Positions 1 to 7,248 of a stretch of DNA of 7,892 bases are shown here, in pieces (within the stretch, counting starts at the first letter, position 1; every line of letters starts with the position of its first letter). The notes beneath the pieces are model-generated. The model worked only from the letters and a program-made list of their open reading frames with translations. It made no database searches and was not told the DNA's origin. Source of the stretch: Candidatus Limivicinus faecipullorum (lineage in GTDB: Bacteria; Bacillota; Clostridia; Oscillospirales; Oscillospiraceae); the NCBI GenBank assembly GCA_018711755.1, contig DVHY01000087.1, positions 1-7,892 of the forward strand, in the 5' to 3' direction. The position numbers and the translations under genes were made by a program.

Positions 1-14
1 AAAGGAGAGCGAAT

Positions 15-902
15 ATGAGTAACTATGTTCTGAGCTGCTGTTCCACCGCGGACCTGTCAAAGGAGCATTTTCAGCAGAGAGATATCAAATACATATGCTT
101 CCACTATTTCATCGACGAAGAGGAATATTCCGACGACCTGGGGCAGAGCATGCCCTTCGACGTCTTTTATGAGCGCATGAGCAAAGGGGCCGTGACCCGC
201 ACCTCCCAGGTGAACATCTCCGAATATGTGGACTACTTCAGCTCCTTCGCCCAGCAGGGCCTGGATATCGTACACACCTGCCTGTCCTCCGGTATCTCCG
301 GCACCATAAACTCCGCCCGCAACGCCGCCCTCATCGTGAAGGAACGCTATCCGGAGCGGAACATCTACATCGTGGACTCCCTGGCGGCCTCCTCAGGCTA
401 CGGCCTGCTGATGGACTCCGCCGCCGATAAGCGGGACGAGGGACTGAGCGCAAAGGAACTGGCGGACTGGATAGAGGAAAACAAGCTGAAGGTGCACCAC
501 TGGTTCTTCTCCACCGACCTGACTTCCTTCGTCCGGGGCGGCCGCATATCCAAGACCGCCGGGGTCTTCGGCGGCCTGCTGGAGATCTGCCCGCTGATGA
601 ACATGGACAACCTGGGCCGTCTTATCCCCCGCTACAAAATACGCACCAAAAAGCGGGTCATCAAAGAGATAGTGAACATGATGGAGAAATGCGCCAGGGA
701 CGGCCTGAACTACGACGGCAAGTGCTATATCTCCATGTCCGCCTGCTACGAGGACGCAAGGCAGGTGGCCGACCTGGTGGAGCAGCGCTTCCCCAAGCTA
801 AACGGAAAGGTCCTGATAAACAACATAGGCACCACCATCGGCGCCCACACAGGCCCGGGCACCGTGGCCCTGTTCTTCTGGGGCAGCGAGAGAGTGGACT
901 GA
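15..902 (+). CDS. DegV family fatty-acid-binding protein
   Basis: Complete 295-residue protein, the usual DegV length (about 280-290). DegV proteins bind a single long-chain fatty acid between two domains; in Firmicutes the FakB members present it to the FakA kinase to make acyl-phosphate for phospholipid synthesis. Visible family features are the TSQ motif (63-65), the ligand-loop SSGISGT (91-97), VDS (120-122), GRISK (176-180) followed by a GGLLEICPLM segment, the RTKKR stretch (210-214), and the C-terminal GAHTGPG (276-282). There is no signal peptide or membrane segment, so it should be cytoplasmic. The ATG start is fixed by AAAGGAG at 1-7, seven bases upstream. Its promoter lies outside the window. 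It stands alone, converging with the gntR gene and ending at a shared terminator. No fakA is seen nearby, so a FakB role is inference; membership of the DegV family is secure. Confidence 0.95.
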   Translation: MSNYVLSCCSTADLSKEHFQQRDIKYICFHYFIDEEEYSDDLGQSMPFDVFYERMSKGAVTRTSQVNISEYVDYFSSFAQQGLDIVHTCLSSGISGTINSARNAALIVKERYPERNIYIVDSLAASSGYGLLMDSAADKRDEGLSAKELADWIEENKLKVHHWFFSTDLTSFVRGGRISKTAGVFGGLLEICPLMNMDNLGRLIPRYKIRTKKRVIKEIVNMMEKCARDGLNYDGKCYISMSACYEDARQVADLVEQRFPKLNGKVLINNIGTTIGAHTGPGTVALFFWGSERVD

Positions 903-934
903 GCGAGAGAGCGGGCTGAAAGAAAAACAAAACT

Positions 935-971
935 AATCCCGGCGGGAGTCAGAACTCCCGCCGGGATTTTT
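935..971. terminator. Bidirectional rho-independent terminator between degV-like gene and gntR
   Basis: A perfect 14-bp inverted repeat, AATCCCGGCGGGAG at 935-948 and CTCCCGCCGGGATT at 955-968, encloses the six-base loop TCAGAA. On the plus strand it runs into TTTTT (967-971). On the minus strand it is followed by a T-rich stretch (complement of 921-934). It lies 33 bp after the DegV-type stop codon and 27 bp after the gntR stop codon, so it can end both convergent transcripts. Confidence 0.93.
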
Positions 972-994
972 GACTATGTGTACTTGACCGTATC

Positions 995-1729
995 TCATTT
1001 ACCCCTAAGGCGTATGAAGGGGTCACCCATTCGTCCGGCCATGGTGGTGAAGTTGAGGCTGGTGGTAACATGGTCCTCCATGGACTGGCGGGCCAGCTCC
1101 GGCATGCGCATGCGTATGGCGGAGACCACGGAGATGTGGTTGAAGGTGACGCTGGGCATCCAGGGGTTTTCTCCGCTGCCCTCATGGCTGATGAATTCCA
1201 GCATGGATGACTGATACATGGTGAGCTTAGGGAGGATGAGCTCATAGCTCTGGACTATGTAAGGGTTGCCGCAGGAATGGATTATCAGCTGGTGGAAGGG
1301 CATGTCCGTGTCCTTCATGCCCCGGATATCCCGGCTTATGACGCTCTCCTTGAAGGCGTCGGCCAGCTTTGTCAGCTGCCGCACCGTGGCCTCATCGGCG
1401 GAGTGGGCACACAGAGCCGCCGCCTGCCCCTCTATGCAGGAGCGCACTTGGTAGAGGTTTATCATATCCAGCAGATTCAGGTCCAGGACAAAGCTGCCGC
1501 TCTGCCCGGGATGGCTCACCACAAAGCCGATATCCGTCAGCCGGGCGATGGCCTCCGCCACCGGGGTGCGGGATATGCCCAGAGACGAGGCCAGCTGGTT
1601 CACATTCAGCTTGGCGCCGGGGGCGATGCGCAGGCTGACTATCTCGTCATAGAGCATGTCCGCCACAATGTCCCGCAGCTTGGCGTCGGGGTTCTTTTCC
1701 ATATACTGTCTGAGGGTATACTGTTCCAT
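995..1729 (-). CDS. GntR-family transcriptional regulator, FadR subfamily (FCD domain)
   Basis: A 244-residue DNA-binding regulator. The N-terminal winged helix-turn-helix covers about residues 17-80, with the typical run LNVNQLASSLGISRTPVAEA (41-60) as the recognition region. A mostly helical FCD ligand domain fills about 86-226. Its expected metal-site residues are present: Asp142 and His146 (DMPFH), His198 (NHISVV) and His220 (EDH). FCD regulators generally bind carboxylate metabolites and repress nearby catabolic or transport genes; the ligand here cannot be read from sequence. I chose the ATG at 1729 because GGAG (complement of 1736-1739) sits six bases upstream. A TTG at 1765 would add 12 residues but has no better site. 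The gene follows mnmA by 51 bp with no terminator between, so it is probably the last gene of the mnmG-mnmA operon. No catabolic or transport target gene lies beside it. Confidence 0.93.
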   Translation of the reverse strand: MEQYTLRQYMEKNPDAKLRDIVADMLYDEIVSLRIAPGAKLNVNQLASSLGISRTPVAEAIARLTDIGFVVSHPGQSGSFVLDLNLLDMINLYQVRSCIEGQAAALCAHSADEATVRQLTKLADAFKESVISRDIRGMKDTDMPFHQLIIHSCGNPYIVQSYELILPKLTMYQSSMLEFISHEGSGENPWMPSVTFNHISVVSAIRMRMPELARQSMEDHVTTSLNFTTMAGRMGDPFIRLRGK

Positions 1730-1780
1730 AATAAGCTCCGAAAATATAGTAAGTGTATGAGACAAGAGACGGGGCGGCTT

Positions 1781-2782
1781 TTACCCGGGGCATATGAAGC
1801 CGCCGCCCAGCAGCTGCTCGCCGGAATATAGCACGGCGGACTGGCCCGCCGCCGGGGCCCGCACCGGCTGGTCGCAGACTATGCGCAGCCGCTCCCCCTC
1901 AGGGTACACGGTACAGTCCGGGTTTTCCCACTTGGTATGCCGTACCCGGACGCTGGCCCTTATGGGGGCGCTGGGGGGCTCTATGAGCCAGCTGAAATCC
2001 CGGGCGAAAACTTCGCTTTTGAAAAGCTCCTCCCACAGGGCCAGCTCCACCACATTGCTCTCAGGCTCGATGCGGGAGACATACAGCTTCCGCCCTTCAA
2101 AGAGGCCCGGCCGGCGCTGGCCGACGGTATAGCGATATATACCCTGGTGGCGGCCCAGAGGCCGCCCGTGAAACACGAAGTCGCCCTCTCCGGGGAGGGG
2201 GCAGCGCAGGGACAGCCAGCGGATATAGTCCTTATCCGGGATAAAACAAATCTCCATGCTGTCCGGCCTGCCGGCGGAGGGCAGACCCAGCCGGGCCGCC
2301 ATGGCGCGCACCTGGGACTTCTCATATTCTCCCAGGGGCAGGAGCAGGGCGGCGGCCTGCTCCCTGGTAAGGCGGCAGAGCATATAGCTCTGGTCGTTGG
2401 AGGGGCGGCCCTTGTATATCTTCCCGTCCCGGCTGCGGGCATAGTGGCCGGTGGCGATGAACTTTGCCCCTGTCTCCCGGGCGTAGTCCAGCAGGCTCTT
2501 GAATTTTACGCCGGGATTACAGATTATGCAGGGGTTGGGGGTCTCCCCCCGGAGATAGCTCGCGGCAAAGGGGCGGCAGACCCGCTCCTCCAACAGGGCG
2601 TGTACGTCCAGCACCTTCAGCTCTATGTCCCGCTGCCGCGCAGCTTCCAGGGCGGCCCGGCGCTCCGCCTGGCCGGCATTGTCCAGATACAGGCCCAGGA
2701 CCTGAAAGCCCTGCTGCCTCAGCAGCTCCGCCGACACGGCGGAATCCACCCCGCCGGAAAAGCCCAGAACGACTTTGTTCAT
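1781..2782 (-). CDS. mnmA: tRNA-specific 2-thiouridylase (tRNA U34 2-thiouridine synthase)
   Basis: A 333-residue enzyme that uses ATP and a relayed persulfide sulfur to turn uridine 34 of Lys, Glu and Gln tRNAs into 2-thiouridine. Visible motifs: the PP-loop SGGVDS (9-14), TPNPCIICN (81-89) with the catalytic cysteine expected at Cys88, TGHYA (111-115), NDQSYMLCRL (129-138), and DSMEICFIPD (174-183) carrying the second essential cysteine, Cys179. GIYRYTVGQR (214-223) and a C-terminal beta-barrel ending GQSAVLYSGEQLLGGG follow. It is shorter than the usual 360-370 residues. Part of the loss is the segment after the PP-loop, where the usual W-D-rich insertion and CC motif are replaced by a short NAGQAERR stretch. 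The start ATG overlaps the mnmG stop as ATGA, with GGAG eight bases upstream. It should act in the cytoplasm with a cysteine desulfurase. A divergent paralogue cannot be excluded, but all catalytic residues are present. Confidence 0.92.
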   Translation of the reverse strand: MNKVVLGFSGGVDSAVSAELLRQQGFQVLGLYLDNAGQAERRAALEAARQRDIELKVLDVHALLEERVCRPFAASYLRGETPNPCIICNPGVKFKSLLDYARETGAKFIATGHYARSRDGKIYKGRPSNDQSYMLCRLTREQAAALLLPLGEYEKSQVRAMAARLGLPSAGRPDSMEICFIPDKDYIRWLSLRCPLPGEGDFVFHGRPLGRHQGIYRYTVGQRRPGLFEGRKLYVSRIEPESNVVELALWEELFKSEVFARDFSWLIEPPSAPIRASVRVRHTKWENPDCTVYPEGERLRIVCDQPVRAPAAGQSAVLYSGEQLLGGGFICPG

Positions 2783-4650
2783 TTCTTAGTCTCCATATAT
2801 ACCATGAGCACGGATATATCCGCCGGGGACACCCCGGATATCCGGCTGGCCTGGCCGAAATTGGAGGGGCGGATGCGGCTCAGCTTCTCCCTGGCCTCCA
2901 GGCGCAGGCCCTTTATCTCGCCGTAATCCAGCTCCGGGGGCAGGGGCCGCTCCTCCATGCGGGTGAACTCCTCCACCTGCTTGAGCTGGCGCTTTATATA
3001 ACCTTCATACTTCAGGGATATCTCCACCTGGGCGGCAACGAACCTGTCCAGCCCGGGGCGGCCCGGGTCAAAGGGCTTCAGATCGCCGTAGCTTATCTGG
3101 GGACGGCGTATGAGCTCGGAGAGCGTGACGCCGGTATTCACCGGGGCGGTGCCCTTTTCCTCCAGCAGCCGGTTCAGCTCCGGCGTGGGGGACAGGCTCA
3201 CCGAGGCCAGGCGCTTCAGCTCTCTGTCCACGGCGGCATATTTTTCCAACACCTGCCGGTGCCGCTCAGGGCTCACCAGGCCCAGCTCCAATCCCCGGGC
3301 GCTGAGGCGGATGTCCGCATTGTCCTGACGGTGGAGCAGCCGGTATTCGCTGCGGGAGGTCATCATGCGGTAGGGCTCGTTGGTGCCCTTGGTCACCAGA
3401 TCGTCGATAAGAGTGCCGATATATCCCTCGCTGCGCCGGAGGATGAAGGGGGCCTTGCCCTGTATCTTCAAGGCGGCGTTCACCCCCGCCACAAAGCCCT
3501 GCACCGCCGCCTCCTCGTAGCCGGAGGAGCCGTTGAACTGGCCGGCTCCGTAGAGGCCGGATATCTTCTTGCTCTCCAATGTGGCATAGAGTTCCGTGGG
3601 GTCTATGCAGTCATACTCTATGGCATAGGCGCAGCGGGTCATCTCCGCATGCTCCAGGCCGGGGATGGTGTGGAGCATCTGCAGCTGTATCTCCTCGGGC
3701 ATGGAGGAGGAAAAGCCCTGGATATAGAGCTCCTCGGTATTCAGGCCCATGGGCTCCACAAAGAGCTGGTGGCGCTGCTTGTCCGGGAAGGTCATCACCT
3801 TGGTCTCTATGCTGGGACAGTAGCGGGGGCCCACTCCCTGGATGACCCCGGAATATATGGGGCTGCGGTCCAGGTGGGAACGGATTATCTCATGGGTGCG
3901 CTCGTTGGTATAGGTGAGGTAGCACACGGCCCGGTTTTCCGGGGTGTACAGATTGGAAAAGGAGAAGCACTCCGGCTCAGGGTCCCCCTCCTGCAGCTCC
4001 ATTTTGGAAAAGTCCACGCTGCGCCGGTTCACCCTGGGAGGGGTGCCGGTCTTGAAGCGGCGCATGCTCAATCCCAGAGAGCGCAGCTGCTCTGCCAGGG
4101 GGACGGCGGCGGAGAGCCCGTCAGGGCCCGAGGAACGCTGCATCTCCCCCACGATGACGCTGCCGTCCAGGTAGGTGCCGGAGGCTATGACCACAGCCCG
4201 GCAGGAGTACACCGCCCCGGTATGGGTGGTGACGGAACGGACGGCGCCGTCCTCCACACCGATCTCCACCACCTCCGCCTGCTTTACGCGGAGATTTTCC
4301 TGGAGCTCCAGAGTGTGCTTCATCACTTCCTGATAGCGGCGGCGGTCAGCCTGGGCTCTGAGAGAGTGGACGGCGGGGCCCTTGCCCAGGTTCAGCATGC
4401 GGTACTGGATGCAGGCCCTGTCCGCAGCCTTGGCCATCTCGCCGCCCAGAGCGTCCAGCTCCCGCACCAGGTGGCCTTTGCCGGTGCCGCCTATGGCGGG
4501 GTTGCAGGGCATGTTGCCCACGCTGTCCAGATTAACGGTGAAGCACACCGTGTCCAGCCCCAGCCGGGCGGCGGCCAAAGCCGCTTCTATCCCCGCGTGG
4601 CCCGCGCCTATAACAGCTATATCGCATTTTCCGGCCTCATATTTTATCAA
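2779..4650 (-). CDS. mnmG: tRNA uridine-5-carboxymethylaminomethyl modification enzyme, FAD-binding subunit (GidA)
   Basis: A full-length 623-residue MnmG. With the GTPase MnmE it installs the carboxymethylaminomethyl (or aminomethyl) group at C5 of wobble uridine 34, using FAD, NADH and a methylene-tetrahydrofolate carbon. Seen in order: FAD dinucleotide motif GAGHAG (15-20), CNPAIGGTGKGHLVRE (49-64) with conserved Cys49, a second FAD/NAD-fold region with SGTYLDG (157-163), RYCPSIE (276-282) with Cys278, RCAYAIEYD (339-347), the flavin-binding GLYGAGQFNGSSGYEEAA (365-382), GTNEPYRMMTSRSEYRL (422-438), and the MnmE-contact end GQASRISGVSPADI (599-612). The start is TTG, chosen because GAGG stands eight bases before it, the family begins there, and no in-frame ATG lies between it and the upstream stop. 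It leads the operon with mnmA. The frequent partners mnmE and rsmG are not within the window. Confidence 0.97.
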   Translation of the reverse strand: MIKYEAGKCDIAVIGAGHAGIEAALAAARLGLDTVCFTVNLDSVGNMPCNPAIGGTGKGHLVRELDALGGEMAKAADRACIQYRMLNLGKGPAVHSLRAQADRRRYQEVMKHTLELQENLRVKQAEVVEIGVEDGAVRSVTTHTGAVYSCRAVVIASGTYLDGSVIVGEMQRSSGPDGLSAAVPLAEQLRSLGLSMRRFKTGTPPRVNRRSVDFSKMELQEGDPEPECFSFSNLYTPENRAVCYLTYTNERTHEIIRSHLDRSPIYSGVIQGVGPRYCPSIETKVMTFPDKQRHQLFVEPMGLNTEELYIQGFSSSMPEEIQLQMLHTIPGLEHAEMTRCAYAIEYDCIDPTELYATLESKKISGLYGAGQFNGSSGYEEAAVQGFVAGVNAALKIQGKAPFILRRSEGYIGTLIDDLVTKGTNEPYRMMTSRSEYRLLHRQDNADIRLSARGLELGLVSPERHRQVLEKYAAVDRELKRLASVSLSPTPELNRLLEEKGTAPVNTGVTLSELIRRPQISYGDLKPFDPGRPGLDRFVAAQVEISLKYEGYIKRQLKQVEEFTRMEERPLPPELDYGEIKGLRLEAREKLSRIRPSNFGQASRISGVSPADISVLMVYMETKK

Positions 4651-4658
4651 GATATCTG

Positions 4659-4662
4659 CCTC
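4659..4662 (-). promoter_or_regulatory. Ribosome binding site that sets the TTG start of mnmG
   Basis: GAGG on the minus strand, eight bases before TTG at 4650. Reading upstream in frame, a TGA stop is met before any ATG or GTG, so the TTG with this site is the only well-supported start. A rare initiation codon usually lowers translation yield. Confidence 0.7.
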
Positions 4663-4691
4663 GATTCCCAGCTTTTTATACGGTATCGTTC

Positions 4692-4700
4692 ATTATAACA
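4692..4700 (-). promoter_or_regulatory. Extended -10 promoter for mnmG-mnmA-gntR
   Basis: On the minus strand the sequence TGTTATAAT is a perfect -10 hexamer (complement of 4692-4697) preceded by the TGn extension (4698-4700). No good -35 is visible at 16-18 bp, which is typical of extended -10 promoters. A start near 4685 would give a leader of about 35 bases before mnmG. Confidence 0.6.
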
Positions 4701-4733
4701 AATCCGTCGGAAATATGCTACAGTTTTATTTCC

Positions 4734-4762
4734 TTGACTGGGGAGGGGGGAGAGAATATAAT
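4734..4762 (+). promoter_or_regulatory. Near-consensus housekeeping promoter of the glycosyltransferase operon, with all-purine G-rich spacer
   Basis: TTGACT at 4734-4739 and TATAAT at 4757-4762 are separated by exactly 17 bp, differing from the sigma-70/sigma-A consensus at one base. The spacer 4740-4756 is entirely purine and includes a G4 run, one A and a G6 run (4745-4750). Transcription should begin near 4769, giving a leader of about 30 bases. This promoter is divergent from that of mnmG; the two -10 boxes are about 60 bp apart and do not overlap. Confidence 0.75.
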
Positions 4763-4798
4763 GAGAGGGAAAAATCACTTAGGGGAATTTCTGGAAAT

Positions 4799-6277
4799 AT
4801 GGAGAGAACTTCCGCTTGTTTGGGACGGATAATGCTGTCCATACTTATTTTCATAACGGCGCTGGCCCTGCTCCTGGCACTGAGAGAGGGCCTGGCCAGC
4901 CCCTCTTATCTGGCGGCCCTGGCCGCCGGAGCCGCTGCCGCCGCTCTGCTGCTGTGGCTGGGGAAAAAGGACCGGGTTTTCGGCTCCTTTGACCGCCTGT
5001 GCCGCCGCCTGGGGACTGCCCGCTGCGCCGGGATATTGACTGGGCTGTGCTTTGTCCTGGGGCTGGCCTGGATAGTCCTGGTGCCCGTCGAGCCCTTCAG
5101 CGACTACAAGACCTACTGGGACTGCGCTGTCAGCATTGCCAACGGACAGGAGATCTACAGCACCGAATATGTGGCCATGTACCCGCACATCCTGGGTTAT
5201 GCCAGCTTTTTGGCCCTGTTTATAAACATTTTCGGGGAACATGTGCTGGTGGGGACCCTGCTGGGCCTTGTGCTCAGCTGCCTGTCCGGCCTGCTCATCT
5301 TCTCCATAGCCAGGGAAGCGGCCGGCCTGCCTGCCGCCGTGCTTGCCCAGGGGCTCTGGGCGCTGTACCCCGGGCGGATAATGCTGGGCTCCCTGATATT
5401 CTCCGAGCCCCTGTACACCTGCCTGGTGCTGCTGTTCCTGTTCCTGCTGCTGAGGCTGAGAAAAAAACAGGACAGGATAAAGGATCACATCCTTCCACCC
5501 CTGCTGTGGGGCCTGGGCCTTGGTCTGCTGCTGGAGGCCATAAACGCCGTGAGGCCCATAGGGGCGATACTGATGATCGCCCTGCTGATATGGCTGCTGC
5601 TGCTCCGGGGCAAGGAACTGAAAGAGGGCAGGCTGTGGCGCTTCTGGCTGCTGCTTGCCGCGGCCCTGGTGCTCTGCTTCCAGCTCTCGGGCAGGCTGTG
5701 GAACAACAGGCTGGAGGCCATCCTCGGCGAGGAGCCGGCGGGGCTGCCAATATACAATCTCTATGTGGGCTTCAACATGGACACCCTGGGCCAGTGGAGC
5801 GGGGAGGATATGGACCTGCTCTTTGAATACCGGCGGCAGGAGGGGGGCAGCGCCCCCGAAGCCCAAAAGAGCATGCTGCCCCATGTGCTGGAGCGGCTCC
5901 AGTCCGACGAGCTGGATTTGGGGAAGCTCTTCTCCGCCAAGCTCTTCACTTTCCTGGGAAATGACGAGCTGGGAGGCTACACCTACCGCTTCACCCGGCC
6001 GGAGGGCTTCGTGAAGATATGCATGGTGATATGCAACTGCTTCTACTATATGCTGATGCTTATGGCCCTGACGGGCCTTGCAAGGCTCTGGCGCAAATGG
6101 CGGGACTCCGCTTTTTTGCTGCTGCCCCTGTTCAGCCTGGGACTCACTCTGGCCCATATGCTCATTGAGGTGTCCAGCCGCTACCACTATTCACTGATAC
6201 CTATGTTCATCATATTTGCCGCCCTCAATTTCCGCGAGGCCTGCGAGGGTAATAAAGACAAAGGAGAAACCATATGA
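4799..6277 (+). CDS. Polytopic GT-C glycosyltransferase (family 39/PMT_2/ArnT-like)
   Basis: A 492-residue integral membrane protein, length normal for bacterial GT-C enzymes. Such enzymes transfer a sugar from a polyprenyl-phosphate donor to an acceptor on the outer face of the membrane. Hydrophobic segments are seen at about 11-28, 36-54, 77-97, 131-146, 149-170, 176-190, 205-220, 233-268, 281-297, 405-428, 437-456 and 466-476. Between the third and fourth lies an outward loop with the acidic motif PFSDYKTYWD (99-108), the expected catalytic-Asp position. FSEP (201-204), an RP pair (252-253) and RYHYSLIP (461-468) also fit the fold. A soluble stretch of about 300-400 has no recognised domain. 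The ATG at 4799 is preferred: it follows the promoter and AGGGGA (4781-4786), although the 12-base gap is long. An ATG at 4832 is an alternative that keeps the first helix. It overlaps the next gene by 4 bp. The sugar and acceptor are not identifiable. Confidence 0.87.
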   Translation: MERTSACLGRIMLSILIFITALALLLALREGLASPSYLAALAAGAAAAALLLWLGKKDRVFGSFDRLCRRLGTARCAGILTGLCFVLGLAWIVLVPVEPFSDYKTYWDCAVSIANGQEIYSTEYVAMYPHILGYASFLALFINIFGEHVLVGTLLGLVLSCLSGLLIFSIAREAAGLPAAVLAQGLWALYPGRIMLGSLIFSEPLYTCLVLLFLFLLLRLRKKQDRIKDHILPPLLWGLGLGLLLEAINAVRPIGAILMIALLIWLLLLRGKELKEGRLWRFWLLLAAALVLCFQLSGRLWNNRLEAILGEEPAGLPIYNLYVGFNMDTLGQWSGEDMDLLFEYRRQEGGSAPEAQKSMLPHVLERLQSDELDLGKLFSAKLFTFLGNDELGGYTYRFTRPEGFVKICMVICNCFYYMLMLMALTGLARLWRKWRDSAFLLLPLFSLGLTLAHMLIEVSSRYHYSLIPMFIIFAALNFREACEGNKDKGETI

Positions 6278-7230
6278 CTACGCCCAGATTGTTTATAGTC
6301 ATCCCCTGTTACAATGAACAGGAGGTGCTGCCCATCACGGCCCCCATGTTCCTGGAGAAGCTGAAGAGCCTGGCCCAGGCCGGGAAGATAAGCGAGGACA
6401 GCCGGGTGCTCTTCGTCAACGACGGAAGCAAGGACAGGACCTGGGAGATAATCTCGGACCTGGCCAAGGCGGACGAGCACTATATCGGCATCAGTCAGAG
6501 CCGGAACCGGGGACATCAGAACGCCGTACTGGCCGGGCTCATGGAGGCCAAGGACAAGTGCGACATAACCATATCCATAGACTGCGACGGCCAGGACGAC
6601 ATCAACGCCATGGACCAGATGGTGGACGCCTATCTGGACGGCTGCCAGGTGGTCTACGGGGTGCGCTCCAGCCGGGAGACGGACACCTTCTTCAAGCGGG
6701 CCACCGCCCAGGGCTTCTACAAGTTCCTGGCTTTGATGGGGGCGGAGGTGGTCTACAACCACGCCGACTACCGGCTCATCAGCTCCCGGGTGCTACAGGA
6801 GTTCGCCAACTTCAAAGAGGTGAACCTCTTCCTCCGGGGGCTCATACCCCTGGTGGGCTTCAAGAGCACCTCCGTCAGCTACTCCAGGGCCGAGCGCCTG
6901 GCAGGGGAGAGCCATTATCCCCTGAAAAAGATGATAGCCCTGGCGGTGGACGGGATAACCAGCCTGTCGGTAAAGCCCCTGCGGCTCATCACCGGCTTCG
7001 GCGTGTTCGTGGCTATCGTCAGCTTCATCGGCGTGCTCTGGGCCATAATCACCGCCCTGCTGGGCAAGACTGTGGCGGGCTGGGCCAGCACCACCTGCAT
7101 AGTCTGCTTCGTCAGCGGGGTGCAGCTCATCTGCCTGGGCATCATCGGGGAGTATATCGGCAAGATATACATGGAGACCAAGCAGCGGCCCAGGTACATC
7201 ATCAGCGAACGCACCTGGGAACAGGACTGA
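6274..7230 (+). CDS. Polyprenyl-phosphate glycosyltransferase, GT2 family, GtrB/DPM1-like
   Basis: A 318-residue enzyme expected to move a sugar from a nucleotide donor to undecaprenyl phosphate on the cytoplasmic face. The N-terminal GT-A domain shows PCYNE (11-15), NDGSKD (49-54), SRNRGHQNAVLAG (76-88) and the metal-binding IDCDGQDD (102-109), where many relatives have DLQDPPE. Then come ADYRLIS (164-170) and the ERLAGESHYP loop (207-216) typical of this subgroup. Two membrane helices follow at about 237-261 and 271-294, ending in a basic tail (KQRPRYIISER). The start ATG is set by AAGGAG (6261-6266), seven bases upstream, and overlaps the preceding stop as ATGA, implying translational coupling. 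It probably supplies lipid-linked sugar to the GT-C enzyme just upstream. A small GtrA-type flippase, often found with such pairs, is not present here. Confidence 0.93.
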   Translation: MTTPRLFIVIPCYNEQEVLPITAPMFLEKLKSLAQAGKISEDSRVLFVNDGSKDRTWEIISDLAKADEHYIGISQSRNRGHQNAVLAGLMEAKDKCDITISIDCDGQDDINAMDQMVDAYLDGCQVVYGVRSSRETDTFFKRATAQGFYKFLALMGAEVVYNHADYRLISSRVLQEFANFKEVNLFLRGLIPLVGFKSTSVSYSRAERLAGESHYPLKKMIALAVDGITSLSVKPLRLITGFGVFVAIVSFIGVLWAIITALLGKTVAGWASTTCIVCFVSGVQLICLGIIGEYIGKIYMETKQRPRYIISERTWEQD

Positions 7231-7248
7231 GGCCGGGAGGAGAAGACC

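Noticed and set aside
1730..1765. TTG start adding 12 residues to the GntR regulator
   Set aside because: The ATG at 1729 has GGAG at a six-base spacing, and the family does not need the extra residues.
1937..2926. 329-codon plus-strand open frame opposite mnmA and the end of mnmG
   Set aside because: Shadow of two conserved genes on the other strand, with no motif of its own.
3259..4698. 479-codon plus-strand open frame opposite mnmG
   Set aside because: It is an antisense shadow of a fully conserved mnmG; its product is Gly/His/Gln-rich with no recognisable motif, as expected when a GC-rich gene leaves few stops on the other strand.
4382..4798. Upstream extension of the GT-C reading frame into mnmG
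   Set aside because: The extension would overlap mnmG antisense and start before the promoter at 4734-4762; the ATG at 4799 lies after the promoter and a ribosome site.
4775..6187. 470-codon minus-strand open frame opposite the GT-C gene
   Set aside because: Composition is dominated by Gln, Gly and Pro with no fold or motif, the mirror of Leu/Ala-rich membrane helices; no ribosome site was evident.
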